Shown here: piece by piece, positions 25,065 through 32,341 of the stretch
Layout of the letters: each line of letters begins with the position of its first letter
Position numbering within the stretch: position 1 is the stretch's first letter
Source of the DNA: a virus
IMG/VR virus record: IMGVR_UViG_3300027714_000011
Coordinates: 1-64,000 of that record
Direction: 5' to 3' (one strand)
Length of the DNA: 64,000 bases
Notes under the pieces: model-generated
Told to the model about the DNA's origin: nothing
Database searches by the model: none
The model's input: the letters and a program-made list of their open reading frames with translations, nothing else
Position numbers and translations under genes: made by a program

Positions 25065-25854
25065 TATATTAGGAGTAGATAAATCATCTTCACAAGACGA
25101 TATTAAAAAAGCGTATAGATCATTAGCTAAGAAGCATCATCCTGATAAAAACAATGGAGATGATGTTAAATTCAAAGAAATTGCTGATGCTTATGAAAGG
25201 ATAGGGGATCCTTCATCTAGAAAGGATTATGATCAGGCTTCCAATTTTCAAAACTTTAATGGATTCGATGGGCGAGTTAATATGTCCGATGTATTCGATC
25301 AGGTTTTTGGCAATGCATTTGGTTCTAATAAACAATCAACTAAAGGTGATAATCTCAGATTAGATTTACACTTAAGTTTTGATGAAGCATATTCAGGGAC
25401 TAGTAAACAATTCGCAGTAAACGGAAAAGATTTAAAGGTAGATTTTAAACCTGGTTTAAAAACAGGAATGAAACTTAGAATCAGTGGAAAGGGACAACCT
25501 CATCAATACAATAGTACCTTACCAAATGGAGATCTCATAGTCCACATACATGTTATGTTTAGACCAGAATGGATACTACAAGGTGATGATATATGGTTAG
25601 AATTAAATTTACCATGGTATGATATAACGATTGGTACTAAAATAGCAGTTGACACACCAGAGGGTAAGATATACATCAATGTTCCTAAGAATAGTTATCC
25701 TGGAAAAACACTAAGAATTAGGGATAGAGGCTATCCTATATATGGCACAGAAAATAAAGGTGCACTTTTATGTAAATTAAACGCAACATATTCTGACTTA
25801 AATGAGGAACAATTAGAATATATAAAGAAAGTAAAAGACGCTTATGATGGATGA
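25048..25854 (+). CDS. DnaJ/CbpA-like co-chaperone
   Basis: A 268-residue protein. Residues 3-65 are a full J domain (DPYNILGVDKSSSQDDIKKA, with HHPDK and a DYDQ end). A short Gly/Phe/Asn linker (FQNFNGFDGRVNMSD) follows, then two beta-barrel substrate-binding domains typical of CbpA-type J proteins (from LRLDLHLSFDEAYSG; later PWYDITIGTKIAVDTPEGK). The Cys-rich zinc module of DnaJ is absent. The protein would recruit host DnaK to chosen clients. Two ATG codons stand at the start; the second (25051) gives the usual MDPYNILG form. It is the second J-domain gene in the window. Confidence 0.9.
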   Translation: MMDPYNILGVDKSSSQDDIKKAYRSLAKKHHPDKNNGDDVKFKEIADAYERIGDPSSRKDYDQASNFQNFNGFDGRVNMSDVFDQVFGNAFGSNKQSTKGDNLRLDLHLSFDEAYSGTSKQFAVNGKDLKVDFKPGLKTGMKLRISGKGQPHQYNSTLPNGDLIVHIHVMFRPEWILQGDDIWLELNLPWYDITIGTKIAVDTPEGKIYINVPKNSYPGKTLRIRDRGYPIYGTENKGALLCKLNATYSDLNEEQLEYIKKVKDAYDG

Positions 25855-26110
25855 TAGTTTATTTAGTGGCAAGAATCAGAATTGGTTCAGAGTATTTGAC
25901 AATTTAATTGTTAATGATGAAGACGCGTTTTATAATATGCTCTACATGGCCATAACTAAACATCCTTCATATGTTATAATGTCAGACCTAGAGATTGATC
26001 GCAAAGAGACTATTTTAGGTGTAATGTTAAAACACTTTGAAAACAAAGAAGAATTTGAAAAATGTGCTAGCATTTACAATATAAAAAAACAAATTAAAAC
26101 AATATGCTGA
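25844..26110 (+). CDS. Small helical protein of the phage E-Y-E-x-C family
   Basis: An 88-residue member of the paralogue set. The C-terminus, MLKHFENKEEFEKCASIYNI, has Phe in place of Tyr before EKC. It overlaps the J-domain gene by 11 bases. Function unknown. Confidence 0.7.
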   Translation: MMDDSLFSGKNQNWFRVFDNLIVNDEDAFYNMLYMAITKHPSYVIMSDLEIDRKETILGVMLKHFENKEEFEKCASIYNIKKQIKTIC

Positions 26111-26286
26111 TTATAGAGGTAAATAAAGATAACATAGAAAAAGCTCTAAAACAATACAAGAGAAAGGTTATTAATACCAAACAATTAAAAAAACTAAGGG
26201 ATCAGCAGAATTTTACCAAACCATCTGCCAGAAAAAGATTGAAACTCCAAAAGGCTAAATATCTACAGTCTAGATTTCAATCATAA
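26104..26286 (+). CDS. Small basic protein, 60 aa (bS21-like composition)
   Basis: A 60-residue, highly basic helical protein (IEVNKDNIEKALKQYKRKVI, then KQLKKLRDQQNFTKPSARKR). The order of a short beta strand, N-x-E-[KE]-A-L-[KR]-x-[YF]-K-[RK]-K and then a basic arm with a P-S-x-[KR]-[RK] stretch closely follows ribosomal protein bS21, which many phages encode. In bS21 this stretch reads KPSxRRR. I judge a bS21 homologue likely. In Bacteroidota bS21 is linked to how the ribosome handles the anti-Shine-Dalgarno region. It overlaps the previous gene by 7 bases. Confidence 0.65.
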   Translation: MLIIEVNKDNIEKALKQYKRKVINTKQLKKLRDQQNFTKPSARKRLKLQKAKYLQSRFQS

Positions 26287-26397
26287 TAATATATTAATAA
26301 ATTATCCTAATAAGAAAAAAACAAATAGGACAATTTATACATTAATATATACAATGTAGAATATACATTCTACCAAAAAAGACAGGTAATTCAAAAG
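26287..26397 (+). other. 111-base gap with a small hairpin
   Basis: An AT-rich gap with a perfect 7-base hairpin (26356-26362 with 26367-26373, ATAC loop). It is followed by A residues, not T, so it is not a terminator on this strand. It stands 24 nt before the next start and could affect translation. No promoter motif of the two repeated types was seen here. Confidence 0.45.
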
Positions 26398-26658
26398 ATG
26401 GCAGGCTTTATTTCAAATTCAGATAAGGATAGTTTAATGAGAGCTAGTTATTATCAAATAACTAGAAACTTCACCAAGACAGTGAACAGATTCATCGCGT
26501 TTAAAGATTCTGACAGAATAGTTGAAATACCACACGGTATCAAACAACGTAGTAAATTTATAGATTTAATGATCAAGTATTTTGAATCTCTAGAAGAGTA
26601 TGAGAAGTGCACTAAATTATTAAAACTAAAAGAACTTGTCATAATGGCAGGGGATTAA
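26398..26658 (+). CDS. Small helical protein of the phage E-Y-E-x-C family
   Basis: An 86-residue member of the paralogue set that ends MIKYFESLEEYEKCTKLLKL. The N-terminal part is basic (SYYQITRNFTKTVNRFIAF). It precedes phoH by 20 nt. Function unknown. Confidence 0.7.
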   Translation: MAGFISNSDKDSLMRASYYQITRNFTKTVNRFIAFKDSDRIVEIPHGIKQRSKFIDLMIKYFESLEEYEKCTKLLKLKELVIMAGD

Positions 26659-26678
26659 TTATAAAAATAATATTTTAA

Positions 26679-27386
26679 ATGAGTAGAGGAACTGAAAAGC
26701 AAACGAGACAGAGCAAAGGCGGAACAATTGATTCCGGTTTAAAACGAGTTACACTTAGACAATCCCAACACAAATATGTAAAAACAATAGAAGAAAACGA
26801 TATCACATTTTGTTACGGACCAGCAGGAACATCAAAAACATTTACAGCATGTTTCGTAGCACTTAAATTATTACAAGAAAAGAAGATTAAAGAAATTATC
26901 CTTTGTAAGCCCATTCAAGAGGCAGGTGAAAAGTTAGGATTTTTACCAGGTACTAAAGAAGAAAAGATGGATCCTTACATGAATTCGTATGTGTCAAACA
27001 TTACGAAAATCGTAGGAGGACAACAAGCAAAATATTTATTTGATAGTAAAACTATTAGATTTGAACCACTTGCATATATGAGAGGCGACACTTTCGATGA
27101 TGCACTTATGGTTTTAGATGAGGCACAGAACGCCACGTTTAAACAACTGATGTTATTTGTTACTCGTATGGGTAAAAGCAGTAGAGTAGTTGTAACAGGA
27201 GATGTTAGTCAACATGATATCGCTAGACAACATGTTGGTCTTCCTGGTTTTATAGAAATCATGAAAGGCGTAAAAGGAATAGGCGTCCACGTATTTGATA
27301 ACAAAGATATTGTTAGAGCTAAGATTTTACAGGAAGTTGTACAGAGGTATGATGATTGGAAATCTAAAAACGAAAGTAAATTTTAG
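26679..27386 (+). CDS. phoH: PhoH-like ATPase
   Basis: A 235-residue protein. The Walker A motif is GPAGTSKT (47-54), where Ser replaces the usual Gly, and Walker B is VLDEAQN (145-151), followed by TGDVSQHD, the PhoH sensor segment. The PhoH family is an SF1-like ATPase linked to RNA metabolism and phosphate stress and is very common in marine phages. The length is typical of the core ATPase domain without an added PIN domain. It stands between small unknown genes and RNase HII, an RNA-related neighbourhood. Confidence 0.93.
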   Translation: MSRGTEKQTRQSKGGTIDSGLKRVTLRQSQHKYVKTIEENDITFCYGPAGTSKTFTACFVALKLLQEKKIKEIILCKPIQEAGEKLGFLPGTKEEKMDPYMNSYVSNITKIVGGQQAKYLFDSKTIRFEPLAYMRGDTFDDALMVLDEAQNATFKQLMLFVTRMGKSSRVVVTGDVSQHDIARQHVGLPGFIEIMKGVKGIGVHVFDNKDIVRAKILQEVVQRYDDWKSKNESKF

Positions 27387-27428
27387 AAACTATTTTACAG
27401 ATTCACATATAAATACTAAACACATTAT

Positions 27429-28061
27429 ATGGATCAATATAAAATACTATTAAAACACAGTCACACTGGTGAGCAATCTATTATAGAGATTGGATTAGAC
27501 GAAGCAGGCCGAGGAGCACTTGCAGGTCCAGTTACTGTCGCAGCATGTATTATGCCATTTGGATTTCAACATGAAATCATTAAAGACTCCAAACTATTAA
27601 GTGAACCACAACGAGTAGATGCAAGGCGCATGGTATTAGAGAACGCGTTGGCGTGGTCTGTAGTACACATTCCAGTCGAAGAGATAGAATCTACTAATAT
27701 TTTAAAAGCTACGCTGAATGGCATGAGGGTGTGCTTGGACAACGTTAAAAAAGATCATGATTTTGATTTTATTTTAGTAGACGGAGATCAATTTCATGGT
27801 TACGATGGAATTCCTTTTGAAACAGTAGTCGGAGGAGACAACATATACACCAATATTGCAGCAGCTTCTATTCTAGCCAAAACAGAAAGAGATCTTCTTA
27901 TGAAAGGATTGAGTAGTGATTTTCCAGAATACGGATGGGGTTCTAATAAAGGATATGGCACTAAACAACATAGAGACGCCATCGTAAGCGAAGGAGCAAC
28001 TGATCATCATAGAAATTCATTCATTAGTCACATGTTGACTACAACCAATACTTTATTTTGA
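27429..28061 (+). CDS. rnhB: Ribonuclease HII
   Basis: A 210-residue RNase HII. Motif I is GLDEAGRGALAGPV with catalytic Asp24-Glu25 and the GRG loop. The third acid is Asp118 in VDGD and the fourth is probably Asp137 in GGD. The signature AAASILAKTERD (144-155) follows. It cleaves RNA in RNA-DNA hybrids and single ribonucleotides in DNA. T4-type phages usually use a 5'-nuclease-type RNase H to remove primers, so a type 2 enzyme here may replace it. The length is close to the bacterial form. Confidence 0.93.
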   Translation: MDQYKILLKHSHTGEQSIIEIGLDEAGRGALAGPVTVAACIMPFGFQHEIIKDSKLLSEPQRVDARRMVLENALAWSVVHIPVEEIESTNILKATLNGMRVCLDNVKKDHDFDFILVDGDQFHGYDGIPFETVVGGDNIYTNIAAASILAKTERDLLMKGLSSDFPEYGWGSNKGYGTKQHRDAIVSEGATDHHRNSFISHMLTTTNTLF

Positions 28062-28078
28062 GATCACTTTTAACAGGA

Positions 28079-28402
28079 ATGCTATTATTCTTTGCTGGAC
28101 AAACCATGATTTGGTTTCAAACTAATGGCCAATTTATATCTCCATGGGCTAAGAAAAACACTATTATAATTTCAGTACTCGGAGGAACTATAATTAGTTA
28201 TATGTTTATTAAGGCTACTGCGTATATTGCGGGATATTATGACGGGGCACTCTGGCCTGGAAGATTCATAGGGTTTTCTTTGGGAATTACATCTTTTGCA
28301 TTTCTAACATGGTATTTTATGGGAGAGGGTATAAACAGTAAAACTATGGTTTCGTTAGGTCTGGCAGTTTTATTAATATGTGTACAATTATTTTGGAAAT
28401 GA
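28079..28402 (+). CDS. Small membrane protein
   Basis: A hydrophobic protein of about 107 residues with three or four predicted membrane segments (MLLFFAGQTMIWF, TIIISVLGGTIISYMFI, FIGFSLGITSFAFLTWYF, MVSLGLAVLLICVQLFW). The ATG at 28079 is chosen. The frame also allows a TTG start at 28058 that would overlap the RNase HII stop. Function unknown. Confidence 0.6.
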   Translation: MLLFFAGQTMIWFQTNGQFISPWAKKNTIIISVLGGTIISYMFIKATAYIAGYYDGALWPGRFIGFSLGITSFAFLTWYFMGEGINSKTMVSLGLAVLLICVQLFWK

Positions 28403-28653
28403 AAAAATCAAAATTACCTTGGATAGAAAAAGATAAACCGACAAATGTTGTTGTTTATAGAAAGCAAAAAACTAGCAGCACTTATTACATGATAATAACG
28501 AACGTACATGTTGACGTCATCAATAACCTAAGAGCAACTAAACCAATCATCGATCATAAGTATGAAATTGTTGAATTAGGTGTAGGTTTTGCTTTTATTG
28601 AAGAGTGGTCTAATAAGTATAAAATTAAAAATCCTAAAATAATAACAAAATAA
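28399..28653 (+). CDS. Hypothetical protein, 84 aa
   Basis: Not recognised. A basic beta-rich protein (PTNVVVYRKQKTSSTYYMII and on). The start at 28399 gives an ATGA overlap with the stop of the membrane protein; an in-frame ATG at 28378 is less likely. A repeated promoter-like element follows. Confidence 0.55.
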   Translation: MKKSKLPWIEKDKPTNVVVYRKQKTSSTYYMIITNVHVDVINNLRATKPIIDHKYEIVELGVGFAFIEEWSNKYKIKNPKIITK

Positions 28654-28669
28654 AGGCACATATATTTTT

Positions 28670-28705
28670 TTATGTCAATTATTTGTGGTATATTAGTAGT
28701 ATAAT
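28670..28705 (+). promoter_or_regulatory. Bipartite promoter-like element (copy 2)
   Basis: TTATG at the end of a T run, 14 nt, then TATATTAGTAGTATAAT. Four copies share the 14-nt gap exactly. The ATG of the next gene follows 9 nt after the element. Confidence 0.7.
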
Positions 28706-28714
28706 AACAAACAC

Positions 28715-28939
28715 ATGATAAGAAATAAACTACACAAACATCAGGATAATCCAATCGTTATAGATTTGACAGGGCCAGAAGGCAATGCATTTATGTTGAT
28801 GTCATATGCAAAATCGTTTAGTAAAGATCTTGGAAAGAATTATGAAGATTTGCAAAAACAAATGACTAGCGGCGATTATGAAAATTTAATTAAAGTATTC
28901 GATGATGCATTCGGGGACTTTGTAATACTAGAAAGATAA
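28715..28939 (+). CDS. Conserved small phage protein, 74 aa
   Basis: A protein of the type I-D-L-T-G-P-[ED]-G-N-A-F that I have seen in many T4-type phages, with a later MTSGDYENLIKVFDDAFGDF segment. No function is known. It has its own promoter-like element and lies 2 nt ahead of the next gene. Confidence 0.7.
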   Translation: MIRNKLHKHQDNPIVIDLTGPEGNAFMLMSYAKSFSKDLGKNYEDLQKQMTSGDYENLIKVFDDAFGDFVILER

Positions 28940-28941
28940 CA

Positions 28942-29160
28942 ATGGAAAATAGATCAATTAAAATTATAGGAACATGGTTCGGTGCAGTACTAGCACTAGT
29001 ATTCATAGGAGTGTTCATGGCTTTACCAACAATGTGGCTGTGGAATAGTTGTTTAGTGCCATCATTAGACGGTGTACGTGTAATAGATTTTTGGCAAGCT
29101 TTAGGAATTAATATATTGTCAAGTATTCTATTTAAAACATCCAATGTTAAACAAAAATAA
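28942..29160 (+). CDS. Small membrane protein, 72 aa
   Basis: One clear membrane helix near the N-terminus (WFGAVLALVFIGVFMALPTM) and a second hydrophobic stretch near the end. Function unknown. It is cotranscribed with the preceding gene. Confidence 0.6.
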   Translation: MENRSIKIIGTWFGAVLALVFIGVFMALPTMWLWNSCLVPSLDGVRVIDFWQALGINILSSILFKTSNVKQK

Positions 29161-29176
29161 ATCACACCAGATTTTT

Positions 29177-29212
29177 TTATGTCAAATAAAAGTGGTATAT
29201 TAGTAGTATAAT
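29177..29212 (+). promoter_or_regulatory. Bipartite promoter-like element (copy 3)
   Basis: TTATG, 14 nt, TATATTAGTAGTATAAT. The deoxyribonucleotidase gene starts 11 nt after it. Confidence 0.7.
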
Positions 29213-29223
29213 AAAAACGTAAT

Positions 29224-29676
29224 ATGGAAAAGAAAATAATGTATTTGGATATGGACGGTGTTTTAGTTGACATCTTTAAAGCATGTGCAGATAAGTACGG
29301 AAAAGATTCAGTATCTAGAATTGGTGATTTACTAGATGAAGATCCTGAATTATTTTATGAAGCAGAACCAATTCCTGGTGCTATTGAAGCTTTTAACAAA
29401 TTAGTGGATGTATACGATGTATATTTATTGACTAGCGCACCATGGGAAAGTTTGGGTTCTGTCAAGGCTAAAAGATTATGGGTTAGAAAATACTTAGGTG
29501 CACCTGCATATAAAAGAATTATCACTAGCCACCATAAAAATTTAATGATTGGAGATTACTTAATTGATGATAGAACGGCTAACGGCGCCGGAGAATTCAA
29601 AGGAGAGTTGATCCAATTTGGTACAGAAAAATACTTAAATTGGGATATTGTACTTGATTACTTAAAAATTAAATAA
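29224..29676 (+). CDS. 5'(3')-deoxyribonucleotidase (HAD family)
   Basis: A 150-residue protein. Motif I is LDMDGVLVD (Asp9, Asp11). LLTSAPWE holds motif II (Thr/Ser), and LMIGDYLIDDRTANGAGEF covers motif III/IV with the acidic pair. The order matches the NT5C deoxyribonucleotidases, which remove the 5'-phosphate from dNMPs. With the dCMP deaminase and the TS-family enzyme it would help shape the nucleotide pool (inference). Confidence 0.85.
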   Translation: MEKKIMYLDMDGVLVDIFKACADKYGKDSVSRIGDLLDEDPELFYEAEPIPGAIEAFNKLVDVYDVYLLTSAPWESLGSVKAKRLWVRKYLGAPAYKRIITSHHKNLMIGDYLIDDRTANGAGEFKGELIQFGTEKYLNWDIVLDYLKIK

Positions 29677-29677
29677 T

Positions 29678-29908
29678 ATGGATTTTAAAGAAAACACAGA
29701 CGCATTATTCGACATACATAGAAAAACTAAAAGAGTTATAAGTTCATGTGTAATACCATCTCAATTAGAATCTGCTAGAAATTATGTAGAAAACTTTAGA
29801 AGGTGGATGTCATGTATTGTGTGTGAAGATAAAACACAAGAGGTTCTATTAAAAGGAATAATAGATGACGTTGAATTGGAGTTAAGACTCAAATATCTAA
29901 ATATTTAA
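29678..29908 (+). CDS. Hypothetical protein, 76 aa
   Basis: Not recognised. A helical protein with three Cys (SSCVIPSQLESARNYVENFR, then MSCIVCEDK). It follows the nucleotidase by one base. Confidence 0.55.
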   Translation: MDFKENTDALFDIHRKTKRVISSCVIPSQLESARNYVENFRRWMSCIVCEDKTQEVLLKGIIDDVELELRLKYLNI

Positions 29909-29936
29909 TTGTTCGTAACTTTTTAGAAAATAATTA

Positions 29937-29966
29937 AGCCCACATTTTTTTATGTGGGTTTTTTTT
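29937..29966 (+). terminator. Rho-independent terminator joined to a promoter-like element
   Basis: A 9-base stem (29937-29945 with 29952-29960, one G-T pair), a T loop and a run of eight T residues. Its 3' arm contains the TTATG box of the next promoter-like element, so both functions overlap. Confidence 0.8.
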
Positions 29967-29985
29967 GTTATATTAGTAGTATAAT
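29950..29985 (+). promoter_or_regulatory. Bipartite promoter-like element (copy 4)
   Basis: TTATG, 14 nt, TATATTAGTAGTATAAT. An 18-base string at 29906-29923 upstream is shared with the region before copy 1, at nearly the same distance (59 against 57 nt). Confidence 0.7.
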
Positions 29986-30001
29986 AAAAACAGTTAAAGA
30001 T

Positions 30002-30400
30002 ATGAAACAATTTAATGCAAATGAAGTAAAGTGCAACGGAACAGGTGGTTCAGGCTATCAAGCCGTTCTTAAACACAAAGACGAAATTCAAGGAATCTGT
30101 CAAGAAGTTAGAGATCTTATAGGTATTGAAAAACTATGGGAACTAGCAACAACAGAACCTAATGTTGATTATCATCAAGGAACTAGATTTAATTCTGTAG
30201 AAGATAATACATATCGACTTATTAGTGGAATTGCAAATCATATCTCAGAATATATTCATACCAGTGAACTAATCGAGATGCACGTAGGATCTATTCTATC
30301 GATGTTAACAATTGAAGATAAAGTAACACTTGTTGCCGATGCTTGTAGAGATTGTGCAAGCGCAGATCACTGGTATACATTCGAAAAAGATTGGGGATAA
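30002..30400 (+). CDS. Hypothetical protein, 132 aa
   Basis: Not recognised. The frame is open from 29954, but that start would lie inside the promoter-like element, so the ATG at 30002 is chosen (MKQFNANEVKCNGTGGSGYQ). The protein is mixed helical with an EIQGICQEVRDLIGIEKLWE stretch and two Cys near the end. Confidence 0.6.
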   Translation: MKQFNANEVKCNGTGGSGYQAVLKHKDEIQGICQEVRDLIGIEKLWELATTEPNVDYHQGTRFNSVEDNTYRLISGIANHISEYIHTSELIEMHVGSILSMLTIEDKVTLVADACRDCASADHWYTFEKDWG

Positions 30401-30401
30401 G

Positions 30402-30614
30402 ATGACTATTGAAGAAAGATACGATCGCATAGATTCTACATCATATGTAGTGTTTCCAGATAATAAGACAATATACGCTATTGAAAATATCGAAGTATTT
30501 GAAAACACCATTCTCGTAGAAACAGATACTGGTTGGTTATTCAATGACATGGATGTGTTTACCGTTGAAGAAATGGTCGATGTTGAAAATAAATTAGAAG
30601 AATTAATGAAATAA
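30402..30614 (+). CDS. Hypothetical protein, 70 aa
   Basis: The start at ATG 30402, one base after the previous stop, is preferred to an in-frame ATG at 30330 inside the previous gene. The protein is acidic (MTIEERYDRIDSTSYVVFPD and on) with predicted beta strands. Function unknown. Confidence 0.6.
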   Translation: MTIEERYDRIDSTSYVVFPDNKTIYAIENIEVFENTILVETDTGWLFNDMDVFTVEEMVDVENKLEELMK

Positions 30615-30630
30615 ACGCATAAATATTTTT

Positions 30631-30666
30631 TTATGTTAAATAAAAGTTGTATATTAGTAGTATAAT
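30631..30666 (+). promoter_or_regulatory. Bipartite promoter-like element (copy 5)
   Basis: TTATG, 14 nt, TATATTAGTAGTATAAT. The T run before it follows a weak CATAAA/TTTATG hairpin. Confidence 0.7.
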
Positions 30667-30681
30667 TAAAAACTTAAAGTC

Positions 30682-30816
30682 ATGTATAAAATTAAAACAA
30701 AATGGATCAAATTTATGTTTAAGTATGCTAAAACAACATTAGATTTGAATGGTACATACATAAAAGAAGAATGGAATAAAGCTGGGTTTAAAGACTCAAT
30801 AATTGAAAAAGTATAA
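30682..30816 (+). CDS. Small basic protein, 44 aa
   Basis: A short frame placed 15 nt after a promoter-like element: MYKIKTKWIKFMFKYAKTTL, then an amphipathic remainder with WNKAGF. It is supported by position; no homologue is recognised. Confidence 0.55.
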   Translation: MYKIKTKWIKFMFKYAKTTLDLNGTYIKEEWNKAGFKDSIIEKV

Positions 30817-30852
30817 TTAAAGAATTACAAGAAAACTTTGAACTATAAGACT

Positions 30853-31059
30853 ATGAAAATTACAAAACAATCACAACTGTCGGGTAAAACAAATACCATG
30901 GAATTAGATATAACTAATGAACAATTAGTGAAATATGATAATGGTGAACTAATACAGAACGTATTTCCAAATATGAATGCAGATGAAAGAGAGTTTCTAA
31001 AATCGGGTATTACGTCTAAAGAATGGTCAGATGTTTTCGGTAATGGAGAAGATGAATAA
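30853..31059 (+). CDS. Conserved small phage protein, 68 aa
   Basis: The ATG at 30853 is chosen over a TTG at 30838. The second half, IQNVFPNMNADEREFLKSGI followed by T-S-K-E-W, matches a small protein that is frequent in T4-type phages (D-R-E-F-L-x-S-G-[IV]-x3-E-W). Function unknown. Confidence 0.65.
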   Translation: MKITKQSQLSGKTNTMELDITNEQLVKYDNGELIQNVFPNMNADEREFLKSGITSKEWSDVFGNGEDE

Positions 31060-31074
31060 TTTAAAAAAATAAAA

Positions 31075-31539
31075 ATGAGTAAAAAATCAGTAATTTTTGA
31101 TCTAGATGGAACTCTAGCAATAATTGATAAAAGACGAGTATTGGCAACTAAGCCGGATGGTAAAATTAACTGGGACATTTTCTTTGATCCTAAAAACATT
31201 AGCTTAGATGTACCAAATCACTCAGTAATTAAAATGGCCCAATTGTTAAAAGCAGATGGACATAGAATTGTTATTTTTAGTGGTAGAAGTAAAGCGACTA
31301 AAGATACTACTAGAGATTGGTTAGATAAATTTGATGTGCCATTTGATGTACTTAAAATGAGGCCAACTGGTAACGAATTTGGATTTATGCCAGATGACAA
31401 GTTAAAACAAGGATGGTTAGACGATTTGTTCCCTGATAAAGCAGATATCTTATGCGTATTTGATGACAGAGATAAAGTCGTTAAGATGTGGAGAGATAAT
31501 GGATTGACTTGTATGCAAGTTGCACCGGGTAATTTTTAA
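31075..31539 (+). CDS. PNK-type 3'-phosphatase (HAD family), without kinase domain
   Basis: A 154-residue protein. Motif I is FDLDGTLA (Asp9, Asp11), motif II is IFSGRSK, and the end is CVFDDRDKVVKMWRDNGLTC followed by MQVAPGNF. That end lines up with the phosphatase domain of T4 polynucleotide kinase ([20 protein letters not shown], ending in ASGDF). Only the phosphatase is present; the P-loop kinase half of T4 Pnk is missing. It would remove 3'-phosphates from DNA or RNA ends in repair. Confidence 0.82.
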   Translation: MSKKSVIFDLDGTLAIIDKRRVLATKPDGKINWDIFFDPKNISLDVPNHSVIKMAQLLKADGHRIVIFSGRSKATKDTTRDWLDKFDVPFDVLKMRPTGNEFGFMPDDKLKQGWLDDLFPDKADILCVFDDRDKVVKMWRDNGLTCMQVAPGNF

Positions 31540-31549
31540 AATATAAATT

Positions 31550-31969
31550 ATGAAACACTTAAAAATAATAAAAGCAATTAATAAAGCTGAATTTAATCTA
31601 GAGGAACTAGAACAAATCAGTTTAGCAATAGCTAACATAAATCATCAAGAGAGCGCAGAACTAGAAGTTACATCGTATGATGGTAGAACTTATGAAACAG
31701 ATGATTATGCATTCGAAGCTACTCGTATTTTACAAGAAGATGGTACACCGTATGATGATCAGTGCTCGATTGAAGTCACTGATAAACGTACTAAACCATG
31801 GAAAGAAGAATACTTAGATAATGCACATTGGATGATTGGCGTTTTAGAAAATGATAGCGAATCAATGGTTGAAGCAAATACTATGTTTAATAAACATGGC
31901 ATTGCAGAATTTAGGGCTGTTGTCAGAGACCTTATTAACGTGGAATGGTTACCACAACAAAAAACATAA
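31550..31969 (+). CDS. Hypothetical protein, 139 aa
   Basis: Not recognised. An acidic protein that begins MKHLKIIKAINKAEFNLEEL, a start that is only partly like the capsid-targeting pattern. It has no membrane segment. Confidence 0.6.
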   Translation: MKHLKIIKAINKAEFNLEELEQISLAIANINHQESAELEVTSYDGRTYETDDYAFEATRILQEDGTPYDDQCSIEVTDKRTKPWKEEYLDNAHWMIGVLENDSESMVEANTMFNKHGIAEFRAVVRDLINVEWLPQQKT

Positions 31970-31972
31970 ATT

Positions 31973-32341
31973 ATGATAGGCGGAGTACAAAAAAAAATAT
32001 TAGTCGACATGAATGACGACGGTAATCTTGCAATCAACGCAGATTTTGCAGAACTTTTTTATAAAGAACAAGAGAAGAACTGGAAATTAGTCAGAGAACG
32101 CGACAACCTTACTAAATATTCCAGAGCCATAATTTGGATAAATTGGAATGAAGACAATACGTTTAAATCTCAACAAGAAAATATAGAGGTTGGCTTTAGT
32201 TTACTCATGAGCCCGTTTGACCAGTCTTTTACTTGGCAAACAACTGTTGTAACAGAAATTATTGAAAACAGAGAACGCTATATTAAATTCAAAACTGGAA
32301 ATAGTATTTACGAATTATTTAAAGTAGAAGATGAGCAGTAG
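31973..32341 (+). CDS. Hypothetical protein, 122 aa
   Basis: Not recognised. A beta-rich protein with Trp in the middle (AIIWINWNEDNTFKSQQENI). It starts three bases after the previous stop and overlaps the next gene by 11 bases. Confidence 0.6.
   Translation: MIGGVQKKILVDMNDDGNLAINADFAELFYKEQEKNWKLVRERDNLTKYSRAIIWINWNEDNTFKSQQENIEVGFSLLMSPFDQSFTWQTTVVTEIIENRERYIKFKTGNSIYELFKVEDEQ

Noticed and set aside
26356-26373. Terminator at the small hairpin before 26398
   Set aside because: An A run, not a T run, follows it on the plus strand.
29954-30001. Longer N-terminus for the 132-aa protein from ATG 29954
   Set aside because: That start would lie inside the terminator and promoter-like element.
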